In this document: piece by piece, positions 16,975 to 25,163 of the stretch
How positions within the stretch are numbered: the first letter of the stretch is position 1
How the letters are laid out: the number at the start of each line of letters is the position of its first letter
Assembly: GCF_003032475.1 (NCBI RefSeq)
Contig: NZ_CP028369.1
Span: 9,787,972 to 9,851,971, forward strand
Reading direction: 5' to 3'
Origin: Streptomyces sp. P3
GTDB taxonomy: Bacteria; Actinomycetota; Actinomycetes; Streptomycetales; Streptomycetaceae
DNA: 64,000 nt
Made by a program: the position numbers and the translations under genes
Notes under the pieces: generated by a model
What the model was told of the DNA's origin: nothing
Databases searched by the model: none
Seen by the model: the letters and a program-made list of their open reading frames with translations, nothing else

Positions 16975-17664
16975 ATGCCTGCTGCGACCAGCTCATCCGC
17001 GTCCGCATGGCGCGACGCCTCGCGTGCCCCTCGCGAAGACTTGGCGGCGCTGCCCTCCGCGCCGGCCCAACCCACCGTCCTGATGGACGACCAGGCACTC
17101 GCCGACTTCCTCGAAGCAGCCGCGGGCGCGTACCGACTGGTCACCCCCGAGGCCCCGTTGCCCTGCTTCGCGCTCCTGCTCGGCAGCGTGGAGCCGGCCA
17201 CGTATCACGTACGGCGCATCGCGTTCGGTCGCAACGCCCGCGCCAGCGATCCGGCAGCTCAGCGCGAGTATCGCGAGACGATCGTGCCCGAGTTCGGGCC
17301 GGCGTACGAGAACGAACACCGCGGCTGGTGGATGGACTCCCGAGACGTCCTGCGGGTGTCCCGGGAGGCCGACCTGCTGGGTCTGGACCTGCTCGGCTCC
17401 ATTCACATGCATCCGGACTGGCATCGCCTGGGCCCGCCGTCCGAGCGGGGGCACGTCCTCAGCGAACGGCCGACCCCGATGGACCGTCACCTCTTCGCCC
17501 GGACCCAGTGGCCGCTCAACGTCATCTGCTACCTGGAGCGTCGAGGCGGTGTCTTCTACCACGCCCTGGCGGCCTGGGCGCCGCTGTCCGAGCCTGCTTC
17601 CGAGGGCGCCGAGTGCTCCGAGATCCCCCTGCGTATCCGCACGAGTTCCCTGATGGAGGCCTGA
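16975..17664 (+). CDS. JAMM/MPN-like metalloprotease-fold protein
   Basis: 229 residues. The core reads LPCFALLLGSVE, then GLDLLGSIHMHPDWH, then a Ser near SERPTPMD with Asp. This is an HxH...S..D arrangement resembling the zinc site of JAB1/MPN/Mov34 isopeptidase-fold proteins. A glutamate that could act as the catalytic base is available near the first strand (SVEPATYHV). No ubiquitin-like partner is encoded beside it. The next gene starts 5 bp after the stop, so it is in an operon with a SnoaL-VOC fusion. The function is unknown and the motif assignment is by eye. Confidence 0.55.
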   Translation: MPAATSSSASAWRDASRAPREDLAALPSAPAQPTVLMDDQALADFLEAAAGAYRLVTPEAPLPCFALLLGSVEPATYHVRRIAFGRNARASDPAAQREYRETIVPEFGPAYENEHRGWWMDSRDVLRVSREADLLGLDLLGSIHMHPDWHRLGPPSERGHVLSERPTPMDRHLFARTQWPLNVICYLERRGGVFYHALAAWAPLSEPASEGAECSEIPLRIRTSSLMEA

Positions 17665-17669
17665 GAACG

Positions 17670-18545
17670 ATGCATCAGACCGACGAGACGAATCCCGCCG
17701 GCCAGGACAGCGGTCAGCAGATCCGGGCCCTGTGGGCGGAGATGGCCCGCGGATGGGCGGCGGGTGACGCCGCGCACTTCGCCGCGAGCTTCGCGGAGGA
17801 CTGCGACTTCACGACCGTACGAGGCGACAAGCCTTCCGGTCGCCACGGCATCGAGGCGGGCCATGACGCCCTGTTCCGGGGGCCGTACGCCGGAACCGTC
17901 CTCGACGCCCGGGTCGTGGAGGTCCGTTTCCTGCGCCCCGACCTGGCCACGGTGGAGGCGGAGTCGACCGTCACCGCACCCGACGGCGAGTCGCTCACCA
18001 GCACGCACGCGTTGGCTGTCGTGGAGCGCACCGCGGACGGCCGTTGGCTGATCCGCGCGTTTCACAACATGGTTCCCGCCCCCCGACCGCCGGACCGTGC
18101 CTCCGCCGCGCCGGAATCCACGCCGGATTCCACCGTGGCCAGGCCCACCGCCCGGCCGAAGCTCCGTCACCTGGCCATCGTCGCCCGCGACCCGGGTGCG
18201 CTGGCCGAGTTCTACACCTCGGTCTTCGCGATGGAGCTCTTCCACCGGGACCCGGACGGCAGCTGCTTCGTGTCCGACGGATACCTGACGCTCGCCCTGA
18301 TCAAACACAGGCTGGACGGGGAGACCCCGGTCGGCATGAACCACTTCGGCTTCCATGTCGGGGACACCGCGACCACCTCGGACGCCCTGGTCGCCGCCGG
18401 TACGCCGAAGCCGGCCGAACGCTTCAGCGACCGTCCGTTCGCCGAGTACCGGGCCATGGACCCGGAGGGGAACTGGTTCGATCTCTCCGAACACGGCTTC
18501 GGCGGCCCGCGGCCGCCGTCCGACGCCGCCGGGAGCGAGGCCTGA
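17670..18545 (+). CDS. SnoaL-like / VOC two-domain fusion
   Basis: 291 residues. Residues about 15-130 form a SnoaL/DUF4440-type alpha+beta cone: IRALWAEMARGWAAGDAAHF, then DCDFTTVRG, then the sheet ending WLIRAFHNMVPA, of the SgcJ/EcaC kind. A Pro/Ala/Ser linker of about 35 residues follows. Residues about 165-280 form a VOC module: LRHLAIVARDPGALAEFYTS, MNHFGFHVGDT and MDPEGNWFDLSEHG. Both folds are small ligand-binding or isomerase/cyclase scaffolds, and their fusion is unusual. It starts 5 bp after the JAMM-like gene, so the two are co-transcribed. The substrate is unknown. Confidence 0.75.
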   Translation: MHQTDETNPAGQDSGQQIRALWAEMARGWAAGDAAHFAASFAEDCDFTTVRGDKPSGRHGIEAGHDALFRGPYAGTVLDARVVEVRFLRPDLATVEAESTVTAPDGESLTSTHALAVVERTADGRWLIRAFHNMVPAPRPPDRASAAPESTPDSTVARPTARPKLRHLAIVARDPGALAEFYTSVFAMELFHRDPDGSCFVSDGYLTLALIKHRLDGETPVGMNHFGFHVGDTATTSDALVAAGTPKPAERFSDRPFAEYRAMDPEGNWFDLSEHGFGGPRPPSDAAGSEA

Positions 18546-18633
18546 CCCAGGATCTCGGCGTCCGCCGCTCCCGGTCCGAACCGGCCCTGCGCCCTCGGGG
18601 CGCAGGCCGCGAGCGGGCGGCGCCGCGCCGGAC

Positions 18634-18770
18634 ACAGCGACCGGGGCGGACGTCCTAGCGCTCGCGCACCTGCGCTTTTTCGTCGCCGTCGCCCAAGAAC
18701 CCGACTTCTCCGCCGCCCCCGAACTGCCCACGGCGGCGCCCCGTCTCCCCGCGGCGGACGGACCATGGGC
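18634..18770 (+). pseudogene. LysR-family regulator N-terminal remnant
   Basis: In one frame the stretch LAHLRFFVAVAQEPDFSAAP followed by ELPTAAPRLP reads like the first helices of a LysR HTH (normally L.HLRYFVAVAEE..F.RAAE.L...P.LS). The recognition helix is degraded and no downstream effector domain exists. This appears to be the decayed 5' end of a LysR gene in the 534-bp gap before the sugar-binding lipoprotein gene. Confidence 0.5.
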
Positions 18771-19079
18771 CCCCGGCGGACTTCGGAACCGCCGACGGAC
18801 CGGCAAAACATCCGCCACCACGGCGTCCACTCGTGTGGTGATGCCGACGACGGTGTCGGGGTTCCGTGACCGGTTGGTGAAGGTCGCGTTCACGGCCGTC
18901 CGGCAGGCCCGCAAAGCCATCTTGCCGTGCTTCCGGGCCGCTAGAGTGCCCGCACCGTCGCCACAGTTCCGGAATGCGCCGGCCGCTCCACACCACCGGT
19001 GCGCCCATCCGGGCCTGGCCAGCGCGGCGTCCGCACGGGGACGGTTCTCCGCCCCCCATCGCCCCGGAAGGCGCACGCC

Positions 19080-20213
19080 GTGACCACCCGCACCACCCGC
19101 ACCGCCGCTCCCGCACGTCGTCTCGTCATAGCCGCCGTCGCCTGTGTCTCTCCCCTCTCACTGGCCGCCTGCGGCCTCGCCGACTCCGTCGGCGACGACG
19201 CGAAGACCCCGTCCAGGAACGACGACATCACGGTCGGCCTCCTCCTGCCCGACACCGAGACCAGCCGCTTCGAGAAGTTCGACTACCCGCTCATCAAAAA
19301 GGACGTCGCCGACCTCACCGACGGCAAAGGCACGGTGAAGTACGCCAACGCCGGGGCGGACCCGGCCATGCAGCTGAAGCAGCTCAAGGACATGATCGCC
19401 GCCAAGGTGGACGTGATCCTCGTGGACGCGGTGGACGCCCGGGGCATCAAGGGCGGCGTCGAGAAGGCCAAGGAGGCCGGCATCCCCGTCATCGCCTACG
19501 ACCGGCTCGCCCAGGGGCCGATCGACGCGTACGTCTCGCACGACAACGAACTCGTCGGCGAGGTGCAGGGCCGCTCGCTCCGGGAGGCGCTCGGCGACAA
19601 GGCGGCCACCAGCAAGATCATTATGATGAACGGCTCGCCGGAGGACCCCAACACCGCCCTGTTCAAGGAGGGCGCGCTCAACGAGCTCAAGGGCAACGTC
19701 GTCATCGCCGAGACCTACTCCACCTCGCGATGGCTGCCCAGCGTGGCGAAGGCCAACATGAAGAAGGCGATCCGGGCCGTCGGACTGAACGGCATCGCCG
19801 CCGTCTACTCGGCGAACGACGGCATGGCGGGGGCCGTCATCGACGCGCTGAAGGAGGCGGGCGCCACCAACCTTCCGCCGGTGACCGGGCAGGACGCGGA
19901 CCTGGCCGCCGTGCAACGGATCATCTCGGGCGAGCAGTACATGACCGTGTACAAGCCGTTCCTGCTGGAGGCGGAGCAAGCCGCGAAGATGGCGGTGGCC
20001 AAGGTGCAGGGGCGCTCGCTCGAGTTCGACGCGCTGACCCGCGACAAGGTCGACAGTCCGACCCAGAAGGGGATTCCGGCGAGCCTGGTGCCGGTGGTCG
20101 CCGTCACGAAGGACAACATCGAGGACACGGTCGTCCGGGACGGCGTCTACACCGTCAAGGAGATCTGCACCGCCGAGTACAAGGCGGACTGCGCCGCGAT
20201 CGGCCTGAAGTAG
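19080..20213 (+). CDS. Sugar ABC transporter substrate-binding lipoprotein (xylose-type)
   Basis: 377 residues from GTG 19080, preceded by an AAGG ribosome site. The lipobox SLAAC follows an Arg-containing, hydrophobic signal, so the protein is tethered outside the membrane. The periplasmic-binding-protein type 1 fold is clear: ITVGLLLPDTETSRFEKFD, then VDVILVDAVDARGIKGGVEK, then IPVIAYDRL, then AVYSANDGMAGAVIDALKE and PPVTGQDADLAAVQRI. This resembles XylF-type D-xylose-binding proteins. No permease or ATPase gene adjoins, so it is an orphan here; its partner subunits must be elsewhere if it is used for uptake. Confidence 0.85.
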   Translation: MTTRTTRTAAPARRLVIAAVACVSPLSLAACGLADSVGDDAKTPSRNDDITVGLLLPDTETSRFEKFDYPLIKKDVADLTDGKGTVKYANAGADPAMQLKQLKDMIAAKVDVILVDAVDARGIKGGVEKAKEAGIPVIAYDRLAQGPIDAYVSHDNELVGEVQGRSLREALGDKAATSKIIMMNGSPEDPNTALFKEGALNELKGNVVIAETYSTSRWLPSVAKANMKKAIRAVGLNGIAAVYSANDGMAGAVIDALKEAGATNLPPVTGQDADLAAVQRIISGEQYMTVYKPFLLEAEQAAKMAVAKVQGRSLEFDALTRDKVDSPTQKGIPASLVPVVAVTKDNIEDTVVRDGVYTVKEICTAEYKADCAAIGLK

Positions 20214-20249
20214 CGTCCGGGGCAGGCGCCTTCACACGACCCCGAAGCA

Positions 20250-20300
20250 CGCAACCCCGCACCCCGCACCCCGCAGCCCCGCACCACGCGACCCCGCACC
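20250..20300. repeat. Imperfect heptamer (CCGCACC) tandem tract
   Basis: Several CCGCACC/CCGCAGC units in tandem lie in the gap after the sugar-binding lipoprotein gene. No function is evident. It is the third low-complexity heptamer tract in the window. Confidence 0.6.
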
Positions 20301-20367
20301 ACCACGCCGTCCCGTCCGGCGACGCGCCTCCCGACCCGCGCAGGGTGATGTTCCCGCAGTCGGTGTC

Positions 20368-20898
20368 ATGAGAACGGTGGTGCTGGGCACTCGCGTCGGC
20401 ATGCAGGGAGATGAGAGGTATGTGCGGAGCGGCTCGTACTCCGGTCGTGGACCCGGGGCGCAGCCCTCGCCGCAGCGTGGCGGGGGCAGGCATCGGCGCC
20501 CCGGCAGGCGAGAGGGCCGCTGGCACCGCAGGTTTCTGGCCTATCGTGCCGTTCGGCTGATGCCCGCGGTGTCTCCTCACGGGCCCGGCGAGGAGTGCCT
20601 GCTGCTGGTGCACGTCCGCAAGGTCGTCGGACAGGTCACGTACCGGGTGTGCGGTGAGTGCGCGAACGGCGTGATCACCGAGGTCGTCCTCGACGAACCG
20701 TTCCGTGCCTGCGGGCTGGGCACGAGGGCGGTGTCGCACCTGCGCGCCCGGTATCCCGAGCTGCGGTGGCGCGCCACGCTCGACACCCGGCTCGCGCGTG
20801 ATCTGATGCGCCGGCTGCGCATCCCCCGGGCGGGCGCGGCAGCAATGTGTCCTCACGTCAGGTCTCCCGCAGCCTCCGCCGGTCACCGCGAGGAGTAG
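20368..20898 (+). CDS. GNAT-like acetyltransferase-related protein
   Basis: 176 residues. The first 55 are Gly/Arg-rich and of doubtful reality; the protein could begin at a later in-frame start. The core has VHVRKVVGQVTYRVCGECAN, then GVITEVVLDEPFRACGLGTR and AVSHLRARYPELRWRATLDT. The R..GLGT turn is the acetyl-CoA pyrophosphate loop of GNAT enzymes. The fold is shorter than a complete GNAT, and the last strands are replaced by a low-complexity tail. It may be a truncated or diverged family member. The substrate is unknown. Confidence 0.5.
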   Translation: MRTVVLGTRVGMQGDERYVRSGSYSGRGPGAQPSPQRGGGRHRRPGRREGRWHRRFLAYRAVRLMPAVSPHGPGEECLLLVHVRKVVGQVTYRVCGECANGVITEVVLDEPFRACGLGTRAVSHLRARYPELRWRATLDTRLARDLMRRLRIPRAGAAAMCPHVRSPAASAGHREE

Positions 20899-21047
20899 GC
20901 GCACCCGCGCGGTACCGACTCGGCGGGCCACGGCGCGGGCGAGGGGCGCGGCGGCTCGGGTGAGCCGCGCCGTCGCGGGGCCGGTCGGGGGAGTGGCCTG
21001 TGCGGCGTTCCCGACCGAGGTGACACCGGAGGTTACGCTCACGCCCT

Positions 21048-22022
21048 GTGCGGGGGCGGCCGGGGAAGGAGGGCGGAAGGGCAGTGCTCCGTCGGGAGCG
21101 TCTGTTGAGGACGCTGACCTTCTGTCTCCGGCCTGCTTTCGCCCTGCGTGTCGTCGGCCGGTTCCAGGCGGTCATCGGTTTCGACCGTTCGATGGCGCTG
21201 GCTTCGAGCGCGTTCACCGCGCTGATCCCGCTCACCGTCCTGGCCGGGGCCGTGCTGGGCGGCACGGTCCAGGTCGACGCGGCACAGTGGATCATCCAGC
21301 GGTACGACCTGGACGGGGCCGGCGCGGAGGCCGTGACGTATCTGTTCTCGCCGGCGCAGGAAGCGGGCGCCGGCACCGGCGTGCTCGGTGTCCTGTTCCT
21401 GACGATCTCGGTGCTGAGCTTCGCGCGTGCGGCGCAGCGGCTGGTCGAACAGACCTGGGGGCTCTCGCCGTTGAGTGTGCGCAACTCGCGCAACGGCCTG
21501 TGGTGGATCTTCTCCCTCGGCGGCTACGCCCTGGTCAGCGGATGGATCTCCGCGGTGCTCGGCGGATGGGCAGGAGGGCTGCCGGCGGCGGTGTGCGAAG
21601 CGGCGGTGAGCGCCGTGTTCCTGGTGTGGAGCGGCTGGATCCTGTCGGCGAAGCGGATCCCGGGCGTCGAGCTGATCCCGTTCGGCATCACGGGGGCGGT
21701 ACTGGTCAGCGTGTATTCCTGGGGCGCGACCCTCTACCTGCCGCGTCTGTTCAACTCCTACGCCGACCGCTACGGCGTGGTCGGCGCCGTCTTCGCCATG
21801 CTCTCGGCCCTGTTCGCCGCCATGCTCGTCATCGTCGCCTCCGCGGTGCTGGGACGTGAGGTGAGCGAGGAACTCGCGCGCATCCGCCAGGGGCTGCGCC
21901 CCTCCGAGCACGAGGTCCGCCGGCAGTGGGAGGACGTGCTGGAACAGGCTCGTGCCCGCTGGGGCAGGGTGCGCCAGGACGTCGGCCGTCGCCGGGGGAA
22001 GCGCGGTGCGGCGGGACGATGA
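21048..22022 (+). CDS. YihY/BrkB family inner-membrane protein
   Basis: 324 residues from GTG 21048. An in-frame GTG at 21084 after GGAAGG is an alternative start, and TACGCT before 21048 would allow a leaderless mRNA. About six membrane segments include ALASSAFTALIPLTVLAGAV, VLGVLFLTISVLSFARAAQR and the C-terminal pair around VVGAVFAMLSALFAAMLVIV. The pattern fits the YihY/BrkB (formerly RNase BN) family, which are polytopic membrane proteins of uncertain transport role. A charged cytoplasmic tail of about 60 residues ends the protein. A second YihY protein is encoded at 33244. Confidence 0.85.
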   Translation: MRGRPGKEGGRAVLRRERLLRTLTFCLRPAFALRVVGRFQAVIGFDRSMALASSAFTALIPLTVLAGAVLGGTVQVDAAQWIIQRYDLDGAGAEAVTYLFSPAQEAGAGTGVLGVLFLTISVLSFARAAQRLVEQTWGLSPLSVRNSRNGLWWIFSLGGYALVSGWISAVLGGWAGGLPAAVCEAAVSAVFLVWSGWILSAKRIPGVELIPFGITGAVLVSVYSWGATLYLPRLFNSYADRYGVVGAVFAMLSALFAAMLVIVASAVLGREVSEELARIRQGLRPSEHEVRRQWEDVLEQARARWGRVRQDVGRRRGKRGAAGR

Positions 22023-22149
22023 GTGGGGGACGCCGTGGCCGACCGGGCCGGCCGGTCAGCCGCCTCGGCGTCGATGGAGAACGTGGAGCCGCGAGCGGCG
22101 CTCGGCATGACAAGCTGGGCTTTCCATCGCCCGGTCCCAGGAGGTCACC

Positions 22150-22389
22150 ATGGCTGGAAAGTCTTCATCGTCCGAAAGCGCGGAGCCCGTCGACGGCGAG
22201 AAGGGCGCCCCCGCGCCCGACGGCGACGGCCAGGACGACCTGAAGCGCAAGTTCCGAGAAGCCCTGGCGCGCAAGCGAGGGATGCAGGCGGACGCCGCCG
22301 ACGTAGCCGCGAACAGTGACACGTCGAAGGTTCACGGCACGCACGGTCCTGCCGCCAGCCAGCGCTCGTTCCGTCGCAAGAGCGGCTGA
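22150..22389 (+). CDS. DUF5302 family small protein
   Basis: 79 residues with a clear GGAGG ribosome site 5 nt before ATG 22150. The sequence is acidic and Ser-rich at first, then has the conserved helical DDLKRKFREALARKRGMQAD and ends with QRSFRRKSG. This matches DUF5302, a small cytoplasmic actinobacterial family without assigned function. It is monocistronic; the YihY gene ends 127 bp upstream. Confidence 0.8.
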   Translation: MAGKSSSSESAEPVDGEKGAPAPDGDGQDDLKRKFREALARKRGMQADAADVAANSDTSKVHGTHGPAASQRSFRRKSG

Positions 22390-22942
22390 GTTCCGGGGCG
22401 TGTCCCGAAAGAGCGTCGTCGGCCCGAAGAGGCGGACGGGGACGTTCGGAACGCGCCCCGGGCGGGTATGCGTCGTCCCCACTGCCCTGGGGGGTGGGCG
22501 TGGGGACGACGGAGCCCGGTGGCCGGGGGGAGGGCCTTGTTCCGAGCTGTAGGACGCGCATGCTCGCGATCGAGAGATGTACGCGCGTGAGGCCGTTTTT
22601 GTGGCGCAGATCACATCACCTGTGGTCGTCTGATCGCGCGGAGCGGCGCCGGACGCCCCGTTCGGGGGTGGGCGGCGCGGTGACGAGGGTGGCCCGCTCG
22701 GATGTGACGGGTGCCGTACCCCCAAGGAGTCGATCCTGGCATTCAGGCACCGCTGTCCTCGCCGCACTGGTGGGAGCCTCGTCTGCGCGGGGGGTGAGCC
22801 GGGTGTGGGCGGCGGCCAGTGTGAACGCCCACGACTGCGGTAGGGCCCGCGGCGGGCGGCCCGAGCGCCGCCGCGTCCGGGCGAGCCCAAAGGGGTGCCG
22901 GCCGACGAGGAGCCGGCCGGCACCCGTCTCGTCGCGAGGACG
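22390..22942. other. 553-bp interval with one CRP-like site, no gene seen
   Basis: No coding region is convincing here. The stretch around 22590-22620 is locally AT-richer and holds a CRP-type palindrome (see 22600-22615). Confidence 0.4.
22600..22615. promoter_or_regulatory. CRP-like site (GTG-N8-CAC)
   Basis: TGTGGCGCAGATCACA contains GTG-N8-CAC with outer T and A, close to the binding pattern reported for Streptomyces Crp. It lies more than 300 bp from either neighbouring gene end and in front of no start codon, so its function is doubtful. Confidence 0.3.
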
Positions 22943-24448
22943 TCAGCCGACGGTCCACTTCTGGCTCGCCGCACCCGTGCCGGTCAGCTGGACGACTGCC
23001 GCTCCGGTCGTCGTCGCGTTGTTCAGCACCCCGAGGTTCAGTCCGCTGTGCACGGCCACCAGCATGTAGACGCTGCCGGTGTAACTGCCGACCAGGTCGA
23101 AGAAGAACTGCTGGTTGGTGCCGCCGTTGCAGGTCCACTGGATGAGCTGGCGGTTCTCGGCGGTCGACTTGCTGGGGACGTCCAGACACAGCCCGCTGTT
23201 GACGTTCTTGAGCGTGTAGATGTTGGCGGAGACCTTGGTGACCGTCCACCGCTGGCTCGCACCACCGGTGCCGGTCGCCTGGACGATGTTGGCGTTGGAG
23301 GCGGTGGACCCTCCGCTGACGTCGAGCAGCAGCGAGCTGCCCGAGTTCGTCAGGGTGTGAGCCGCCGCTGTCGGTACGCCGCTGCCGGGCGTCCAGGTGC
23401 CTGCCTGGACGTCCAGCGACCAGGTCGGGTACTGGCCGAGGTTCACCGTCGTACCGCTGATGGTCAGCGGCAGCCAGATGAGCTGGGACGCGCCCAGGTC
23501 GGAGGTGTTCCAGCGGTCACCGGCGTAGATGTACGTCGTACCGGAGGCGCCGGCCACCGTGATGATGTTGGCGGTCTGGCTGCCGTACGTCTTGGTGCCC
23601 GGGGCGGCGAAGTTCCTCATCGCCGACCAGGCGCCGCTGACGGAGGTGGCGGTGGAGTAGACGTTGTCGTTCAGGCTCCAGCCCGTCAGGTGCGAGGCCA
23701 GCAGGTAGTAGACACCGTTGGCCTTGATCATCGCGGGAGACTCGAAGCTGTTGGCACCGCCACCGCTGCCGAGGATGGCGACCGTGCTCACCGGGGTGAG
23801 GTAGTCGCTGGAGAGCAGGTCGATGCGCAGGCCGTTGTTGCGGTCCTCCGACATCAGGTAGGCGGTGCCGTCGGTGTCCTGGAACAGGCCGATGTCACGG
23901 CTCAGTTGGCCGAGTGGACGGGAGCTGCCCCGATAGTCGTAGGGGCCGCAGGGCGTGCTGCTGGTGGCGACGCCGACCTTGGCCTCGGAGTAGGTGGGGC
24001 TGTCGATGTGCACGTACATGACGTACTTCTGGGTGGTGGCGTTGTAGATCACCTTCGGCCGCTCGACCACCCGGGAGGGGCCGAGGTCACCGCTGGCCTG
24101 CAGGGACAACGCGTCGCCCCGGTAGGTCCAGTTGGCCAGGTCGGTCGAGCTGTAGCACGTGATGGCCTGGAAGGCCGTGTTGGACGACGTCTCGCCCGTC
24201 TTGTTCTCGCCGAAGCCGTACCAGGTGTCACCGACCTTGATGATGCCCATACCGTGCAGCTGCAGGGTGTTGCCGCTGGTGTCGGTCCGTGTCGCGCCGG
24301 TCGTGAAGGTCACGGTGCTCGCGGCGCGGGCGGCCGAGGCGGGTATGAGGAGTGCGGCGGCAGCTGCCAGCAGGCTCAGCAGGAGGGCGACGGCGGCGCG
24401 CCCTGCTCTGCGTCCGCGGCCGTGGCCGGAAGACGTTCCTCGGGACAT
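22943..24448 (-). CDS. GH43 family glycosidase with C-terminal ricin-type CBM13 (exo-beta-1,3-galactanase-like)
   Basis: 501 residues from ATG 24448. The Sec signal ends in SAARA near residue 42. The five-bladed propeller has LQLHGMGIIKVGDTWYGFGE, then CYSSTDLANWTYRGDAL, VVERPKVIYNATTQKYVMYV, RDIGLFQDTDGTAYLMSEDR and FESPAMIK. These match GH43 subfamily 24 (exo-beta-1,3-galactanases), where a canonical catalytic Asp is replaced. From about residue 365 a ricin-type beta-trefoil follows, with three QxW-like repeats (ASQRWTV, NQQFFF, ASQKWTV). The enzyme is secreted and probably acts on arabinogalactan side structures. Its own promoter lies at 24657-24685. Confidence 0.8.
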   Translation of the reverse strand: MSRGTSSGHGRGRRAGRAAVALLLSLLAAAAALLIPASAARAASTVTFTTGATRTDTSGNTLQLHGMGIIKVGDTWYGFGENKTGETSSNTAFQAITCYSSTDLANWTYRGDALSLQASGDLGPSRVVERPKVIYNATTQKYVMYVHIDSPTYSEAKVGVATSSTPCGPYDYRGSSRPLGQLSRDIGLFQDTDGTAYLMSEDRNNGLRIDLLSSDYLTPVSTVAILGSGGGANSFESPAMIKANGVYYLLASHLTGWSLNDNVYSTATSVSGAWSAMRNFAAPGTKTYGSQTANIITVAGASGTTYIYAGDRWNTSDLGASQLIWLPLTISGTTVNLGQYPTWSLDVQAGTWTPGSGVPTAAAHTLTNSGSSLLLDVSGGSTASNANIVQATGTGGASQRWTVTKVSANIYTLKNVNSGLCLDVPSKSTAENRQLIQWTCNGGTNQQFFFDLVGSYTGSVYMLVAVHSGLNLGVLNNATTTGAAVVQLTGTGAASQKWTVG

Positions 24449-24656
24449 GCTTCTTTCACCTCTTCTTCGAGGTCCCGGACTCGTGTCCGTTCGGACGCAG
24501 CACGGCGGTGCGGCTTGCGTGGCCGAAGCGGGGAGGGGAGCCGGGCGCGGGCGACCTGAGCGGGGAGGGGCCTGGTACGGCTGAAGCCCGGTAGGGCTGA
24601 ACCGGGTCCGAGACCGGCTGACGGTCGGACGTATGTGTCTGCCGTCTGGCGGCTCA

Positions 24657-24685
24657 ATGACAACGGGTGCCTGAGGCCATGTCAA
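24657..24685 (-). promoter_or_regulatory. Promoter of the GH43 gene
   Basis: On the minus strand TTGACA (24685-24680) and TGTCAT (24662-24657) are separated by 17 bp. The -35 box is perfect. The leader to ATG 24448 is about 200 nt. TGACA/TGTCA also form an inverted pair that spans the promoter, so a repressor could bind here. Confidence 0.6.
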
Positions 24686-24781
24686 GAAGCGTGCGTTGAA
24701 TTATGTTTCTTTTTGAATGGTGTCGTCGGGTGAGCCGGAGTGCGACACCCGTCAGTTGACGATCGGCCACAGACGGCGTCC

Positions 24782-24844
24782 GGTCTTCGCGGAGACCGGA
24801 ACGTCGGATACCCCCGCCCTGCAAGGCGGGGGTATCCGACGTTC
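24782..24844. repeat. 20-bp perfect inverted repeat with 6-nt loop, adjoining a small hairpin
   Basis: The arms at 24799-24818 and 24825-24844 are perfectly complementary over 20 bp with loop CTGCAA. A second small hairpin (GGTCT/AGACC, 24782-24797) abuts it. It stands between the GH29 gene (ends 25164) and the GH43 promoter, both on the minus strand, so it may terminate GH29 transcription. Stem length and the CCCCCGCC...GGCGGGGG core also resemble the terminal hairpins of IS200/IS605-type elements. No transposase or TnpB is adjacent. Confidence 0.7.
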
Positions 24845-25163
24845 TGTGTGGCGGTTTGGCGCGGTCTGCGCTGCCCTTTGCGGCGCGGCCCCCATGTGGA
24901 TCCGTCGGTTGCCGAGCCACCCCTGCGCACAACGGTTGTAGTAGGGGGCTCAGTTGGGTTACTGATCGGTTTTGTTCGAGATGCCGGTCACTTCTGGACC
25001 TCACGGACCACGCCGGGACCCATGCGGTACCGGGACCTCACCCGTGCCGCGCGGTCGGCGGACCGCCGGCCGCGCGGCACGGGCCCGGGGCGACGGCCCC
25101 CGAGCCGACGGGCGGCCCTGGGGCCCGCCGGCCGGGCCCGCAGGCATGCCGACGGGGCGCCGG

